The notes beneath the pieces were generated by a model, which worked only from the letters and a program-made list of their open reading frames with translations, ran no database searches and had not been told where the DNA came from. Below are positions 44,486 to 53,764 of a stretch of 64,000 bases of DNA, one piece after another; the stretch's first letter is position 1; each line of letters starts with the position of its first letter. The position numbers and the translations under genes were made by a program. The stretch comes from Nocardioidaceae bacterium SCSIO 66511 (GTDB lineage: Bacteria; Actinomycetota; Actinomycetes; Propionibacteriales; Nocardioidaceae), in contig CP095846.1 in NCBI GenBank assembly GCA_023100825.1, positions 1,674,001-1,738,000 on the forward strand. The letters run 5' to 3'.

Positions 44486-45289
44486 ATGACGATCTCCGGA
44501 CGTACGAAAGCCTTGCTGTTGAGCGCGGTCGGGTTCGTGCTCCTGGTCGTGTACGCGCCGTTGGCCGTCGTCGTGATCAGCTCGTTCAACGCTGAGAGCA
44601 CCTTCGGCTGGCCGCCGTCGAGCTTCACCACCAAATGGTGGCGGTCGACGTGGAACAACCAGGGCGCAATGGATGCCGTCGGTACGAGCGTCGAGGTCGG
44701 CCTGCTCGCAACGGCCGTCGCCCTCGTACTGGGTACGCTCGCCGCGTTCGCGCTGACGCGCTACCAGTTCTTCGGCCGCGAGTCGATCTCGCTGCTGGTG
44801 ATCCTGCCGATCGCGTTGCCGGGCATCGTGACAGGGCTTGCACTGAACAGCGCGTTCACGACCTTCATGGGCGTCGGACTCTCGATGTGGACGGTCGTAC
44901 TCGCGCACTCGACGTTCTGCATCGTCGTCGTCTTCAACAACGTGAGCGCGCGCTTGCGTCAGCTCGGCGGCAACGTCGAGGAGGCGTCGATGGATCTCGG
45001 CGCATCTCGCTGGACGACGTTTCGGCTGGTCGTGTTCCCGCTGCTCCGCGGCGGCATCGTCGCCGGTGCGCTGCTGGCGTTCGCGCTGAGCTTCGACGAG
45101 ATCATCGTGACCCGGTTCACCGCCGACGCCGCAACAGAGACCCTGCCGCTGTGGATTCTGAACAACCTGTTCCGTCCTAACCAGACGCCCGTCATCAACG
45201 TGGTCGGTAGTGTCCTCATCATGGCTTCGATCATCCCGATCTACCTCTCGCAGAAGCTCTCCGGGTCCTCGACCGGCGGGCGGATGTGA
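44486..45289 (+). CDS. potC: Polyamine ABC transporter permease (second PotC-like)
   Basis: 267 residues with six spans. The coupling loop is [20 protein letters not shown], followed by [16 protein letters not shown], the PotC signature. A GAGGAGG site lies 6 bases before ATG 44486. The gene follows PotB by 10 bp and the dehydrogenase gene begins 37 bp later, so transport and aminoaldehyde oxidation are probably cotranscribed here as in the first module. Confidence 0.91.
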   Translation: MTISGRTKALLLSAVGFVLLVVYAPLAVVVISSFNAESTFGWPPSSFTTKWWRSTWNNQGAMDAVGTSVEVGLLATAVALVLGTLAAFALTRYQFFGRESISLLVILPIALPGIVTGLALNSAFTTFMGVGLSMWTVVLAHSTFCIVVVFNNVSARLRQLGGNVEEASMDLGASRWTTFRLVVFPLLRGGIVAGALLAFALSFDEIIVTRFTADAATETLPLWILNNLFRPNQTPVINVVGSVLIMASIIPIYLSQKLSGSSTGGRM

Positions 45290-45326
45290 CACCGTCCGGA
45301 CCGCACAAATCACAAGGGAAATGACT

Positions 45327-46769
45327 ATGGCCGAGCAAGTGATCCAGAACTTCGTCGACGGTGCCGTCGTGCCTGCCGCCGACGGCGCTACGTACGACGT
45401 CGTCGACCCGACCTCGGGCAAGGTGTACGCCGAGGCGCCCCTGTCCCGGGCGGAGGATGTCGACCGTGCGGTGAAGGCGGCCGAGCGCGCCTTCGAGACC
45501 TGGCGCGATACGACACCCGCCGAACGCCAGCAGGCGTTGCTCAAGCTGAACGCCGCGGTGGAGGAGCACGCCGACGAGATCGTCGCGGTCGAGAGCAAGG
45601 ACACCGGCAAACCACTCGGCCTCACGTCGAGCGAGGAGATCCCACAGGTCGTCGACGCGCTGACGTTCTTCTCGGGTGCGGCGCGCGTGCTCGAGGGGCG
45701 CTCGGCGGGTGAGTACATGGCCGGACACACCTCGATGATCCGGCGCGAGCCGATCGGCGTCGTCGGCCAGGTGACGCCGTGGAACTACCCGCTGTTGATG
45801 GGCATCTGGAAGATCGCGCCGGCGCTTGCCGCGGGCAACACGGTCGTACTCAAGCCGAGTGACACGACGCCGGCATCGACCTCGCTGCTCGCGCGGCTGG
45901 CCGCCGACATCTTCCCGCCCGGCGTCTTCAACGTGATCTGCGGCGATCGTGACACCGGTCGCGCGCTCGTCGCCCACGACATCCCCCAGATGGTCTCGAT
46001 CACCGGGTCGGTACGCGCGGGCCGTGAGGTCGCGAAGTCGGCGGCCGATGGGTTGAAGAAGCCGCATCTCGAGCTCGGCGGCAAGGCGCCCGTCATCGTC
46101 TTCGACGATGCTGATGTAGAGGCGGCCGCCGAGGCGATCGCCGAGGCGGGCTACTTCAACGCCGGACAGGACTGCACGGCCGCGACCCGCGTACTCGCCG
46201 GTCCTCGAGTGCATGCCGACTTCGTTGCCGCGCTCGCCGAACAGGCAAGGGGCTCGAAGACCGGTATGCCCGACGACGAGGATGTGCTCTTCGGCCCGGT
46301 CAACAACGCCGCGCAGCTGGAGCGCGTGAGCGGGTTCGTCGACCGCCTGCCCGACCACGCGAACATCGCCGCCGGAGGTGACCGACCGGGCGGAGAGCTG
46401 TCCGACGGCTACTTCTACAACGCGACCGTGCTCGACGACCTCCGCCAGGACGACGAGGCGATCCAGAACGAGATCTTCGGCCCGGTCATCACCGTGCAGG
46501 AGTTCAGCGACGAGGACCAGGCCGTACGTTGGGCCAACGGCGTCGAGTACGGTCTGGCGTCGTCAGTGTGGACGAAGGACCACGGACGCGCGATGCGCAT
46601 GGCCAAGCGCCTCGACTTCGGTTGCGTCTGGATCAACACGCACATCCCGTTGGTCGCCGAGATGCCGCACGGTGGGTTCAAGCACTCCGGCTTCGGCAAG
46701 GACCTCTCGATGTACAGCCTCGAGGACTACACCCGCGTCAAGCACGTGATGACCAACCTCGACTCCTGA
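45327..46769 (+). CDS. Gamma-aminobutyraldehyde dehydrogenase-like aldehyde dehydrogenase (second)
   Basis: 480 residues. C283 in [11 protein letters not shown] and E249 in [10 protein letters not shown] form the active site, and [14 protein letters not shown] is a close match to YdcW/PatD-type enzymes. It would make 4-aminobutyrate from 4-aminobutanal, or act on a related aminoaldehyde. ATG 45327 has AAGGGAA 8 bases before it, while ATG 45321 is too near the site. It ends the second Pot operon. The two dehydrogenases share the active-site blocks but diverge elsewhere. Confidence 0.88.
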   Translation: MAEQVIQNFVDGAVVPAADGATYDVVDPTSGKVYAEAPLSRAEDVDRAVKAAERAFETWRDTTPAERQQALLKLNAAVEEHADEIVAVESKDTGKPLGLTSSEEIPQVVDALTFFSGAARVLEGRSAGEYMAGHTSMIRREPIGVVGQVTPWNYPLLMGIWKIAPALAAGNTVVLKPSDTTPASTSLLARLAADIFPPGVFNVICGDRDTGRALVAHDIPQMVSITGSVRAGREVAKSAADGLKKPHLELGGKAPVIVFDDADVEAAAEAIAEAGYFNAGQDCTAATRVLAGPRVHADFVAALAEQARGSKTGMPDDEDVLFGPVNNAAQLERVSGFVDRLPDHANIAAGGDRPGGELSDGYFYNATVLDDLRQDDEAIQNEIFGPVITVQEFSDEDQAVRWANGVEYGLASSVWTKDHGRAMRMAKRLDFGCVWINTHIPLVAEMPHGGFKHSGFGKDLSMYSLEDYTRVKHVMTNLDS

Positions 46770-46773
46770 CCCC

Positions 46774-46872
46774 CGCTGACACGTGAGAAGTGTCGCGCTG
46801 ACACGCCGAAAGAGTCGGCCTGAGTTGCGCGTACTTCTCGCGTGTCAGCGCGACACTTCGCACGTGTCAGCG
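46774..46872. repeat. Long CTGACACGTG inverted repeat at a convergent junction
   Basis: CGCTGACACGTG (46774-46785) pairs with 46861-46872, and AAGTGTCGCGCTGACACG (46788-46805) pairs perfectly with 46841-46858. Only two bases are unpaired between these stems, giving a 30-bp arm with a 35-base loop. It fills the gap between the dehydrogenase and the aminotransferase stops. The core is shared with 21622-21752. A two-way terminator role is likely. Confidence 0.8.
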
Positions 46873-48105
46873 TCAGCGGGGTAGGACCTTCTCGATCGCG
46901 GTGGCGATCTCGGCGACCTGTGCGTCGGTCATCACGAACGGCGGCGAGACCTGGACGGCTCCGCAGCCGAGCGGCCGCGCGCAGACACCGGCGTCGCGCA
47001 GGTGGTTGGTGACCGTGCCGATGGCCGAGGCGTCGACCAGCTGAACCGCAGCAAGGGCGCCGACCCCGCTGCGTACCTCTTCGACCGCTGGGTGGTCGGC
47101 GAGCGGCGCGAGTACCTCCTGCATCGTGCGTTCGAGCCGAGCGGATTCCTCTAACAGGCCCTCGCTCTCGATGATGTCGAGGTTGGCGAGCGCCGCCGCA
47201 GCGGACCCGGGGTGCCCGCCGTACGTATAGCCGTGCCGCCACCACACTCCCGCGTCGGGCCGGAAGAACGGCTCGGCCACCCGCGGCGACACGAACAGGG
47301 CACCCATCGGGACGTAGCCCGAGGTGAGGCCCTTGGCCGTGACCATCAGATCGGGTTCGAGGTCGAAGCGCGTCGATGCGAACCAGGAGCCGCCGATTCG
47401 CCCGAACCCGGTGATGACCTCGTCGGCGACGAACAAGATGCCGTGGTCGCGGCAGATCTGGCGTACCTCGGCCAGATAGCCCTCGGGCGGCGGCACAACA
47501 CCACCGGCGCCGATCACCGGCTCGCAGAAGAATGCCGCGATGTTGTCTGCGCCGATGCGCTCGATCGCCTCCAACAGTGCCTTGCCGGAGTCCCACCCGA
47601 TCGTGATGGCATCTTCCATCAGTCGCCCGTAGTCGGCACGGTTGGCCGGGATGCCCGCGAGGGCGGTGCCGCCGACGTGCATGCCGTGGTACGCCTTCTC
47701 GCGCCCGAGCACAATGCGTTTGTCGGGCTTGCCGAGCTCATGCCAGTAGCGGCGCGCGAGTTTCACCGCACTGTCGATCGAGTCGGACCCGCCGGAGGTG
47801 AGGAAGATCTTGCTGCCGGGCATCGGCGCGATCGATGCGAGCCGCTCTGCCAGCTCAACGGTCGTGTCGACGGCGTAGTCGCCGAACGTCGAGTACGCCG
47901 CGAGGTTGGTCAGCTGGGCCGCGACGGCGTCGGCGATCTGCGTACGCCCGTGCCCGACGTTCGCAAACCACAAGCCTGCGGCGGCGTCGAGGTAGCGGGT
48001 GCCGTCGGTGTCCCAGACGTAGGCTCCCTCGCCGCGGGCGAGTACGAACTCACCGTCCCGCTCGAGCGCGCCCATATCGGCGAAGCCGTGCCACAGTGCA
48101 CCCAT
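46873..48105 (-). CDS. Class III aminotransferase (second)
   Basis: 410 residues. PLP-binding K258 lies in VTAKGLTSGYVPMG and D228 in LFVADEVITGFGR; SGGSDSIDSAVKLARRYW is the phosphate-binding segment. The N-terminus is about 45 residues shorter than in the first aminotransferase, and the protein starts directly MGALWHGFADM. It resembles beta-alanine or putrescine transaminases. It could pass amino groups from polyamines or from 4-aminobutyrate to pyruvate or 2-oxoglutarate. It is convergent with the second Pot operon, so it may be controlled separately. Confidence 0.83.
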   Translation of the reverse strand: MGALWHGFADMGALERDGEFVLARGEGAYVWDTDGTRYLDAAAGLWFANVGHGRTQIADAVAAQLTNLAAYSTFGDYAVDTTVELAERLASIAPMPGSKIFLTSGGSDSIDSAVKLARRYWHELGKPDKRIVLGREKAYHGMHVGGTALAGIPANRADYGRLMEDAITIGWDSGKALLEAIERIGADNIAAFFCEPVIGAGGVVPPPEGYLAEVRQICRDHGILFVADEVITGFGRIGGSWFASTRFDLEPDLMVTAKGLTSGYVPMGALFVSPRVAEPFFRPDAGVWWRHGYTYGGHPGSAAAALANLDIIESEGLLEESARLERTMQEVLAPLADHPAVEEVRSGVGALAAVQLVDASAIGTVTNHLRDAGVCARPLGCGAVQVSPPFVMTDAQVAEIATAIEKVLPR

Positions 48106-48159
48106 CGGACCTGCCTCCAGTCAGCTGTCTGCATCGACCGAGCCACGATATGCCACGCC

Positions 48160-48810
48160 TCAGACGAGCCCGGCGTCGTGCACGAGGATGGCGATCTGGA
48201 CGCGGTTCGTCGCGTCGAGCTTGGTGAACAGCCGCGAGATGTGCGCTTTCACCGTCGCGACGCTCATGTGCAGGCTGGAGGCGATCTCGGCATTGCTCAG
48301 GCCCTTGCCGACCGCAACGGCGACCTCGAGCTCGCGTTCGCTGAGTGCCGAGTCGAGGTCGACGCGGGCAGAGGTCTGCTCGTCCGGGCCCTCGTCGGCG
48401 ATCCGGCGCATCAGCCGGGCCGTGACCTTCGGCGAGAGCATCGGCTCGCCTTCGTACACCTTGCGTACGGCGTCGACGATCGCGGGCGGCGGCGTGTCCT
48501 TGAGCAGGAAGCCGCTCGCGCCGGCACGCAAGGCGCGAGAGACGTCGTCGTCGGCGTCGAACGTCGTGAGCACGATGACCTTCGGCGGCGAGGGCTGTTG
48601 ATCGATCAGTGCCGTCGCCTCCAGGCCGTCCATCCGAGGCATCCGGATGTCCATCAGTACGACGTCGGGCCGGTGCTCGGCGATCAGCGCCAGTGCCTCG
48701 CGCCCGTCACCGGCCTCGGCGACTACCTCGATCTCCTTCGCGCCGCCGAGGATCATCACCAGACCTGCGCGTACGAGAGCGTCGTCGTCGACGATGAGCA
48801 CCTTGATCAT
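48160..48810 (-). CDS. NarL/LuxR family response regulator
   Basis: 216 residues. The receiver domain starts KVLIVDDDALVRAGL, has the phospho-acceptor aspartate in VVLMDIRMPRMDG, T in VIVLTTF and K in GFLLKDTPP. The LuxR helix-turn-helix reads LSERELEVAVAVGKGLSNAE in part with VKAHISRLFTKL. It is preceded by the kinase gene with an ATGA overlap, so both are made together. It probably controls the divergent ABC exporter. Confidence 0.93.
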   Translation of the reverse strand: MIKVLIVDDDALVRAGLVMILGGAKEIEVVAEAGDGREALALIAEHRPDVVLMDIRMPRMDGLEATALIDQQPSPPKVIVLTTFDADDDVSRALRAGASGFLLKDTPPPAIVDAVRKVYEGEPMLSPKVTARLMRRIADEGPDEQTSARVDLDSALSERELEVAVAVGKGLSNAEIASSLHMSVATVKAHISRLFTKLDATNRVQIAILVHDAGLV

Positions 48811-50036
48811 GAGGGATACGGTAGCCACGCCCGCAGTTCGAACTCGCCGCGCCCGTTGATCCGGTGTCGCAGAGAGCCCCCGGTGAGCTCGGCGCGTTCT
48901 GTGAGCCCGACGAGCCCCAACCCGGCACCCGGGGGAGTCCTGCTGTGGCCGACGCGCAGCGGATTGCTCACGTCGACGTTGATCCCGGTGTCGTCGCGGC
49001 TGACGGACACCGTGACCCTTGCATCGGGGGCATGCTTGCGAGCGTTCGTCAGGCCCTCCTGCACGATGCGATAGACCGTACGTCCGGTGGCATCCGGCAC
49101 TGCGTCGCTCGTGGCGATGCCGTTCTCGAAGTCGATGTGCATCCCCGACTCGACGGCCTCCGACACGAGGTCCGGCACATCGCACAACGTCGGCTGTGGA
49201 CGGTTCGTCGTGACCGCGCCGTTTTCGCCGCGAAGGACGCCGAGGACGCTGCGCAGCTCGGTCAGTGCGTCGTGTGCGTTCGTCTGAATGATCTCGGCAC
49301 TCCGCGCCACCTCGTCGCGCCCGAGGTCGGTGCGGTATGCCAGGGCACCCGCGTGCATGGTGACCAGCGAGATCCGGTGCGCGAGCACGTCGTGCATCTC
49401 GCGCGCGATCCGAGCGCGTTCGTTCGTACGCGCCTGGGTCACCCGTAGGTCCTGCTCCTGCTCGGCGCGGGTCGCCCGCTCCCGCAGCGTCCACAGGAGT
49501 TCTCGACGCGAGCCGATGTACATGCCGATGGCGACGAGAGCGACCGTGATGATGATGTTCGTCGTGAACGAGACCCAGACCGGTTCGTTGCCTCCGGCCT
49601 GCGCGGGCGCGACTCCGAGGAACGCCGCGCTGCCGACCAGCCCGGCGAGGCTGACGAGGATGATCTGCAGCCAACGACGCAGCGTCGCGACCGAGACCAT
49701 CACGAGCGACGCCGGCCCGGCGATCGACATCGACACCGCCATGGCGAGGTTGAGCGCCAACGCGATCGTGAAGGGCCACCTGCGGCGGAACTGCATGGCG
49801 ACGAGGCCGGCGACGCCGACGCTGAGGTCGACCCAGAACAGCGGGCGGTTGTCCTCCCACTCGGGCACGGCGTAAACCGACCACGCCATGGCGCTGACCA
49901 ACACCACAGTGGCGATCCGCCACAGGTGGGACCACCAGCGAAGGCGCGGCTGGTACGCGGGCCGGTCCGATCTCACCGCACCAGCGTATGGCTGATCGTC
50001 GGGTGCGACCACGACCGCGGGGTCAGGGACACTCAT
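48807..50036 (-). CDS. Sensor histidine kinase (DesK/NarX-like HisKA_3)
   Basis: 409 residues. Four to five membrane spans lie in residues 40-175. The dimerisation domain has the phospho-accepting H215 in ARIAREMHDVLAHRISLV. The ATPase part shows NARKHAPDARVTV (N box) and GAGLGLVGLTERAEL (G box). There is no large extracytoplasmic domain, so it probably senses the membrane or a partner such as the neighbouring ABC transporter. It is divergent from that transporter across 70 bp. Confidence 0.92.
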   Translation of the reverse strand: MSVPDPAVVVAPDDQPYAGAVRSDRPAYQPRLRWWSHLWRIATVVLVSAMAWSVYAVPEWEDNRPLFWVDLSVGVAGLVAMQFRRRWPFTIALALNLAMAVSMSIAGPASLVMVSVATLRRWLQIILVSLAGLVGSAAFLGVAPAQAGGNEPVWVSFTTNIIITVALVAIGMYIGSRRELLWTLRERATRAEQEQDLRVTQARTNERARIAREMHDVLAHRISLVTMHAGALAYRTDLGRDEVARSAEIIQTNAHDALTELRSVLGVLRGENGAVTTNRPQPTLCDVPDLVSEAVESGMHIDFENGIATSDAVPDATGRTVYRIVQEGLTNARKHAPDARVTVSVSRDDTGINVDVSNPLRVGHSRTPPGAGLGLVGLTERAELTGGSLRHRINGRGEFELRAWLPYPS

Positions 50037-50106
50037 ACTTTGGTCTATTCGGAATCATCCGCCGGACCGATGTGGCGACCCGACCCGGTCCAGCAGGATA
50101 TTCGTC

Positions 50107-51006
50107 ATGATCACGGTTGAAGGTCTATCGAAGAGCTACGGAGAGTTCCGGGCCGTCGATGACGTGTCCTTCGTTTGCAAACCCGGGTCGGTCACGGGGT
50201 TCCTCGGTCCGAACGGCGCCGGCAAGTCGACGACGATGCGCATCATGGTCGGACTCACACCACCTACCAAGGGCAGTGCGACGATCGGCGGTGTCGACTA
50301 CCACGCCGTGCCCAACCCGGGCACCAAGGTCGGCGTACTGCTCGACGCGTCGGCGCAGCACGCCGGTCGTACGGGCCGCGAGATCCTCACGCTCGGCGCG
50401 ATGACGATGGGGCTGCCCAAGAGCCGGGTCGACCAGATGCTCGAGCTCGTCAGCCTGTCCGACAAGGAGTCGCGCCGCCGGCTCCGCAACTACTCGCTGG
50501 GCATGCGTCAGCGGCTCGGTATCGCACACGCGCTGATGGGTGACCCCGAGGTGTTGATCCTCGACGAGCCCGCGAACGGCCTCGATCCGGCCGGTATCCA
50601 CTGGATGCGCGGACTTCTGCGCGACTACGCGAACCGCGGCGGCACGGTGCTGCTGTCCTCACACCTCCTGCACGAGGTCGAGGTGATCGCCGATGAGCTG
50701 ATCCTGATCGGCAACGGTCGCATCGTCGCTCAGGGTACGAAGGCCGAGCTGCTGCAGACCGCGGGCACGTTCGTTCGCGCGATCGAGCCGGACGCGCTCG
50801 CCGCGGCACTGAGCCAGGCGGGTATCCACGCGACCCCGTCGGGTGACGCCGGTATGCGCACCGATGCGGAGCCTGCCGAGGTCGGCAAGGTGGCCGCCAG
50901 CGCCGGAGTCGCCCTTCAGGAGCTACGTCCCGCTGACGGCGCCGGACTCGAGGAGATGTTCCTCCAGCTCACCGCCGACAGCCAACGAGAAGGAGCAGAG
51001 GCATGA
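50107..51006 (+). CDS. ABC transporter ATPase (exporter type)
   Basis: 299 residues. Walker A is GPNGAGKSTT, the signature YSLGMRQRLGIAHAL and Walker B VLILDEPANGLDPAG. This DrrA/CcmA-like layout belongs to exporters of peptides, lipids or drugs. The C-terminal 80 residues are a regulatory-like tail. Its stop overlaps the permease start (ATGA). The adjacent two-component system is probably its regulator, as in antibiotic-responsive modules. Confidence 0.92.
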   Translation: MITVEGLSKSYGEFRAVDDVSFVCKPGSVTGFLGPNGAGKSTTMRIMVGLTPPTKGSATIGGVDYHAVPNPGTKVGVLLDASAQHAGRTGREILTLGAMTMGLPKSRVDQMLELVSLSDKESRRRLRNYSLGMRQRLGIAHALMGDPEVLILDEPANGLDPAGIHWMRGLLRDYANRGGTVLLSSHLLHEVEVIADELILIGNGRIVAQGTKAELLQTAGTFVRAIEPDALAAALSQAGIHATPSGDAGMRTDAEPAEVGKVAASAGVALQELRPADGAGLEEMFLQLTADSQREGAEA

Positions 51007-51791
51007 GCGCCGCAACGGTCGAAAACGCCGCGCCCAGTATGAAGGCGGGCTCGCGGATCCCGCTGACCCGGCTGATCGCGGTCGAGCTGCGCAAGTCGTA
51101 CGACACGCTCGCCGGTCGTTGGCTGCTGATCGCCATCGGGGCGATCACCGCGACTGCGATCGTGATCTTCTTCCTCACCGCCGACTCGGCGGATCGTACG
51201 TACGGCAACTTCGCCGGCGTGACCGCGTCGCCACAGGCGATCCTGTTGCCGGTGCTCGGCGTCCTGCTGGTCACCAGCGAGTGGTCGCAGCGCACGGCAC
51301 TGGTCACGTTCACCCTCGCGCCTAACCGTGGGCGGGTACTGACGGCGAAGATTGCCGCCGCCGTACTCCTCGGCGTCGGTGCGGTCCTGGTGGCGAACCT
51401 GTTCGCCGCGGTGTTCACGGTCATCGGTGGAGCCGATGACGCCTGGGGCAGCGGCTCGGAGCTCTTCGAGATCGCGTTCGCGAAGTTCGGGATCTTCCAG
51501 TTGATCCAGATCATGTGGGGCGTCGGGTTCGGCCTGCTGCTGCTCAACTCCGCCGCTGCGATCGTCGCGTTCTTCGCGGTGCCGATGGTGATCTCGATCG
51601 TCAGCGAGCTCTGGAGCGCGATGGAAGACATCGGCCCATGGGTCGATCTCTCCACCTCGTCGGGAGCGCTGTTCAACGAGGACGGCATGTCATCCGCCGA
51701 ATGGCAGCACCTGCTGGTCGGGGTGCTGATCTGGGTGGGCATCCCGCTCGTCCTCGGCACCATTCGGCTACTGCGCAGCGAGGTGAAGTAG
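51003..51791 (+). CDS. ABC-2 type exporter permease
   Basis: 262 residues with about six membrane spans. The N-terminal amphipathic part LTRLIAVELRKSYDTLAGRW is characteristic of ABC-2 permeases, and SEWSQRTALVTFTLAPNRGR is the usual cytoplasmic loop. It works with the upstream ATPase. The exported compound is unknown. A hairpin follows 22 bases after the stop. Confidence 0.88.
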   Translation: MSAATVENAAPSMKAGSRIPLTRLIAVELRKSYDTLAGRWLLIAIGAITATAIVIFFLTADSADRTYGNFAGVTASPQAILLPVLGVLLVTSEWSQRTALVTFTLAPNRGRVLTAKIAAAVLLGVGAVLVANLFAAVFTVIGGADDAWGSGSELFEIAFAKFGIFQLIQIMWGVGFGLLLLNSAAAIVAFFAVPMVISIVSELWSAMEDIGPWVDLSTSSGALFNEDGMSSAEWQHLLVGVLIWVGIPLVLGTIRLLRSEVK

Positions 51792-51813
51792 CCGCAATAA
51801 CTCGGGGGGATAC

Positions 51814-51850
51814 AAAGGTCCGGGCCGGTCGGGGGACAGCCCGGGCCTTT
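51814..51850. terminator. Bidirectional terminator hairpin
   Basis: AAAGGTCCGGGC (51814-51825) pairs with GCCCGGGCCTTT (51839-51850) apart from one wobble, with a 13-base loop. It lies between the convergent permease and kinase genes and has A and T runs at the two ends, which suits termination in both directions. Confidence 0.8.
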
Positions 51851-51863
51851 GCATGTCCTCGTG

Positions 51864-53726
51864 CTACGCGGGCAACTCTGCCGTGAGAGTGAAGGTCTCG
51901 CCGTCGAGGTGGGTGGTGAGTCGACCACCCGCCTCGACGGCGCGCTCGCGCAAGTTTCGGAGGCCGTTGCCGGCCGGCGTTGTGATCGGACCGGCGCCGT
52001 CGTTGCTGATGTGAAGGTACGTGGAGCCTCGCTCGTGGCGTACGCCGATGCTGCACAGGCGGGCGGTCGAGTGCCGAACGATGTTCGTGACTGCCTCTCG
52101 TACGACCACGGCGAGCACGTGGTCGGCGTGGAATGTCACGGGTTGGGCTTCGACGCCGTCGGCGACGACGCGTACGTCGGCCGCCTCGAGCAGGGTGCGT
52201 GCGGCCGCGACCTCGTCGGCGAGGGTGAGCCGGGCGTCTGACTCGATGTCGCGGAGATCGACGAGCGCCGCCTCGGCATGGCTGCGGATGTCGATGACGA
52301 GCCCACGGGCACGCTCCGGGTCGGTCGTGACGGTGCGTTCTGCGAGTTCTGCGTTCATCGTGATGGCCGACAGGTGGAAGCCCAGGAGGTCGTGTACGTC
52401 GCGCGCGAACCGAAGCCGCTCGGTGGTGCTGATGACATGGGCGAGCTCGTCTGAGGTCTCGTGCAGCCGGCGGCTCAGAATGGGCAAGCGGTCGACCGCA
52501 TAGAACGTGAGCGGCCCCACTGTCATCCCGAGCACTGTCTGGATGTAGAGGAAGATCTCGGCTCGAATGCTCGGCTGCTGGCCGAAGATGAGCATCTGTG
52601 ACATCGGTACAACCACCGTGACGGCGAGCCCCAGTGTGATGAACGACCACGGGGTGGGCAGTCGGACGACCATTGCCGAGAGCAGGAGAGTCAGCGCTAT
52701 CGACATCCCCAGCAAGGTCGGGAACAGCATCGCGACCGGTACGACGAGAACCCACTGGAGGGTGAACGTCCACCACCACCAGCGCGGCGCCGTACCGTCT
52801 GGCCGGGTCACGCCGTGGTGGAGGTACAACGTGCAGGCAAGTGGGGTGATGACCGCGTGGACGACCAGCGCGGTCGTGGTGAGCCCACCCGGGATCAGGC
52901 CGACGTCTGAGACCGCATTGAGGCAGTAGCAAGTCAGTATTGCGAGCAGTATCGCTCGAGCGAAGCCGAACGGCACTTCGACCCGGTCGCTCTCGGCGAG
53001 ATTCGGGTAGGTGCGCACCACCGGTGGCGCAGTCGTACGCGCCGCACTGCGTAGCGCCTTACGTGCGGACGTTGCGATCGTCGTGAGGTCGGCCCATCGG
53101 TCGCGCACGACCACGGTGTCGGCTCGCGCGATGATCGCCGACAGGCGCACGCCGACGTCGGCTCGCAGGCCGTGGCGCGCGCGGGCAACCTCCTCCTGAG
53201 CGCGAGCGGTGGCCAGCTCCGCGCGACGCTGCGCCGTCTCGTCGGCGAGTCGGGCGAGCCGGGTCACTGCCAGCAGGGCGAGCCCGAGGGTGCCGTTCGT
53301 GGAGAGATCCGCGAGACCGATCGCGAACGAGTCGTTGAGCATGCCGTGCACGGTCGCGTCGGCGACCGCGAACGCGGCGTACGACAGCCAGGACCACGGT
53401 GAGTCGAAGACGAGTAGCACCGCGCCGCACAGCATGCCCGCGAGTTCGACCCAGCCGGCGCCGAGGACGAGGTTCGGCGCGAAGGTGAGCACGACCAGTG
53501 CCGCGATGATTGACCGCGGATTGCCTCGCCGCACCACGATCAAGCCGGTGAGAGCGAAGATCGCGAGCGTCGTGCTCAGACCGACCGTCACCGTCACCGG
53601 CGTCAGCCGACCGAGGGACTCGAGCTTGTACAGGAGATCGCTGGCGCGCAGCGGCAGCATCATGACGAGCCAGCCGAGCGGGAGCAACGGAAGCCATCGT
53701 AGGTGGCCTCTGGCGTCGACGAGCAT
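51864..53726 (-). CDS. Sensor histidine kinase with a duplicated sensor module
   Basis: 620 residues, longer than usual for the HisKA_3 group. The active kinase part is C-terminal: H445 in RFARDVHDLLGFHLSAI, REAVTNIVRHS as N box and GNGLRNLRERAVEAGG as G box. Before it come two membrane blocks (about 10-155 and 255-415). Between these lies ARHGLRADVGVRLSAI (about 181-198), which resembles the dimerisation helix but lacks the histidine at the right place, and no ATPase domain follows it. An ancestral duplication is likely. The ATG at 53726 is very near the divergent TetR operator. Confidence 0.85.
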   Translation of the reverse strand: MLVDARGHLRWLPLLPLGWLVMMLPLRASDLLYKLESLGRLTPVTVTVGLSTTLAIFALTGLIVVRRGNPRSIIAALVVLTFAPNLVLGAGWVELAGMLCGAVLLVFDSPWSWLSYAAFAVADATVHGMLNDSFAIGLADLSTNGTLGLALLAVTRLARLADETAQRRAELATARAQEEVARARHGLRADVGVRLSAIIARADTVVVRDRWADLTTIATSARKALRSAARTTAPPVVRTYPNLAESDRVEVPFGFARAILLAILTCYCLNAVSDVGLIPGGLTTTALVVHAVITPLACTLYLHHGVTRPDGTAPRWWWWTFTLQWVLVVPVAMLFPTLLGMSIALTLLLSAMVVRLPTPWSFITLGLAVTVVVPMSQMLIFGQQPSIRAEIFLYIQTVLGMTVGPLTFYAVDRLPILSRRLHETSDELAHVISTTERLRFARDVHDLLGFHLSAITMNAELAERTVTTDPERARGLVIDIRSHAEAALVDLRDIESDARLTLADEVAAARTLLEAADVRVVADGVEAQPVTFHADHVLAVVVREAVTNIVRHSTARLCSIGVRHERGSTYLHISNDGAGPITTPAGNGLRNLRERAVEAGGRLTTHLDGETFTLTAELPA

Positions 53727-53732
53727 CAAAGA

Positions 53733-53751
53733 ACTATACGAGTTGTATAGT
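53733..53751. promoter_or_regulatory. Palindromic operator, probably for the TetR protein
   Basis: ACTATAC (53733-53739) and GTATAGT (53745-53751) form a perfect 7-bp inverted repeat with a 5-base centre. It lies in the 38-bp gap between the divergent kinase and TetR genes and is markedly AT-rich. Binding would block both promoters. Confidence 0.75.
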
Positions 53752-53764
53752 AACCTGACTAGCG

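Noticed and set aside
48811-49935. 375-codon extension upstream of the response regulator
   Set aside because: It lies in another frame of the histidine kinase gene, and the receiver domain begins at 48810.
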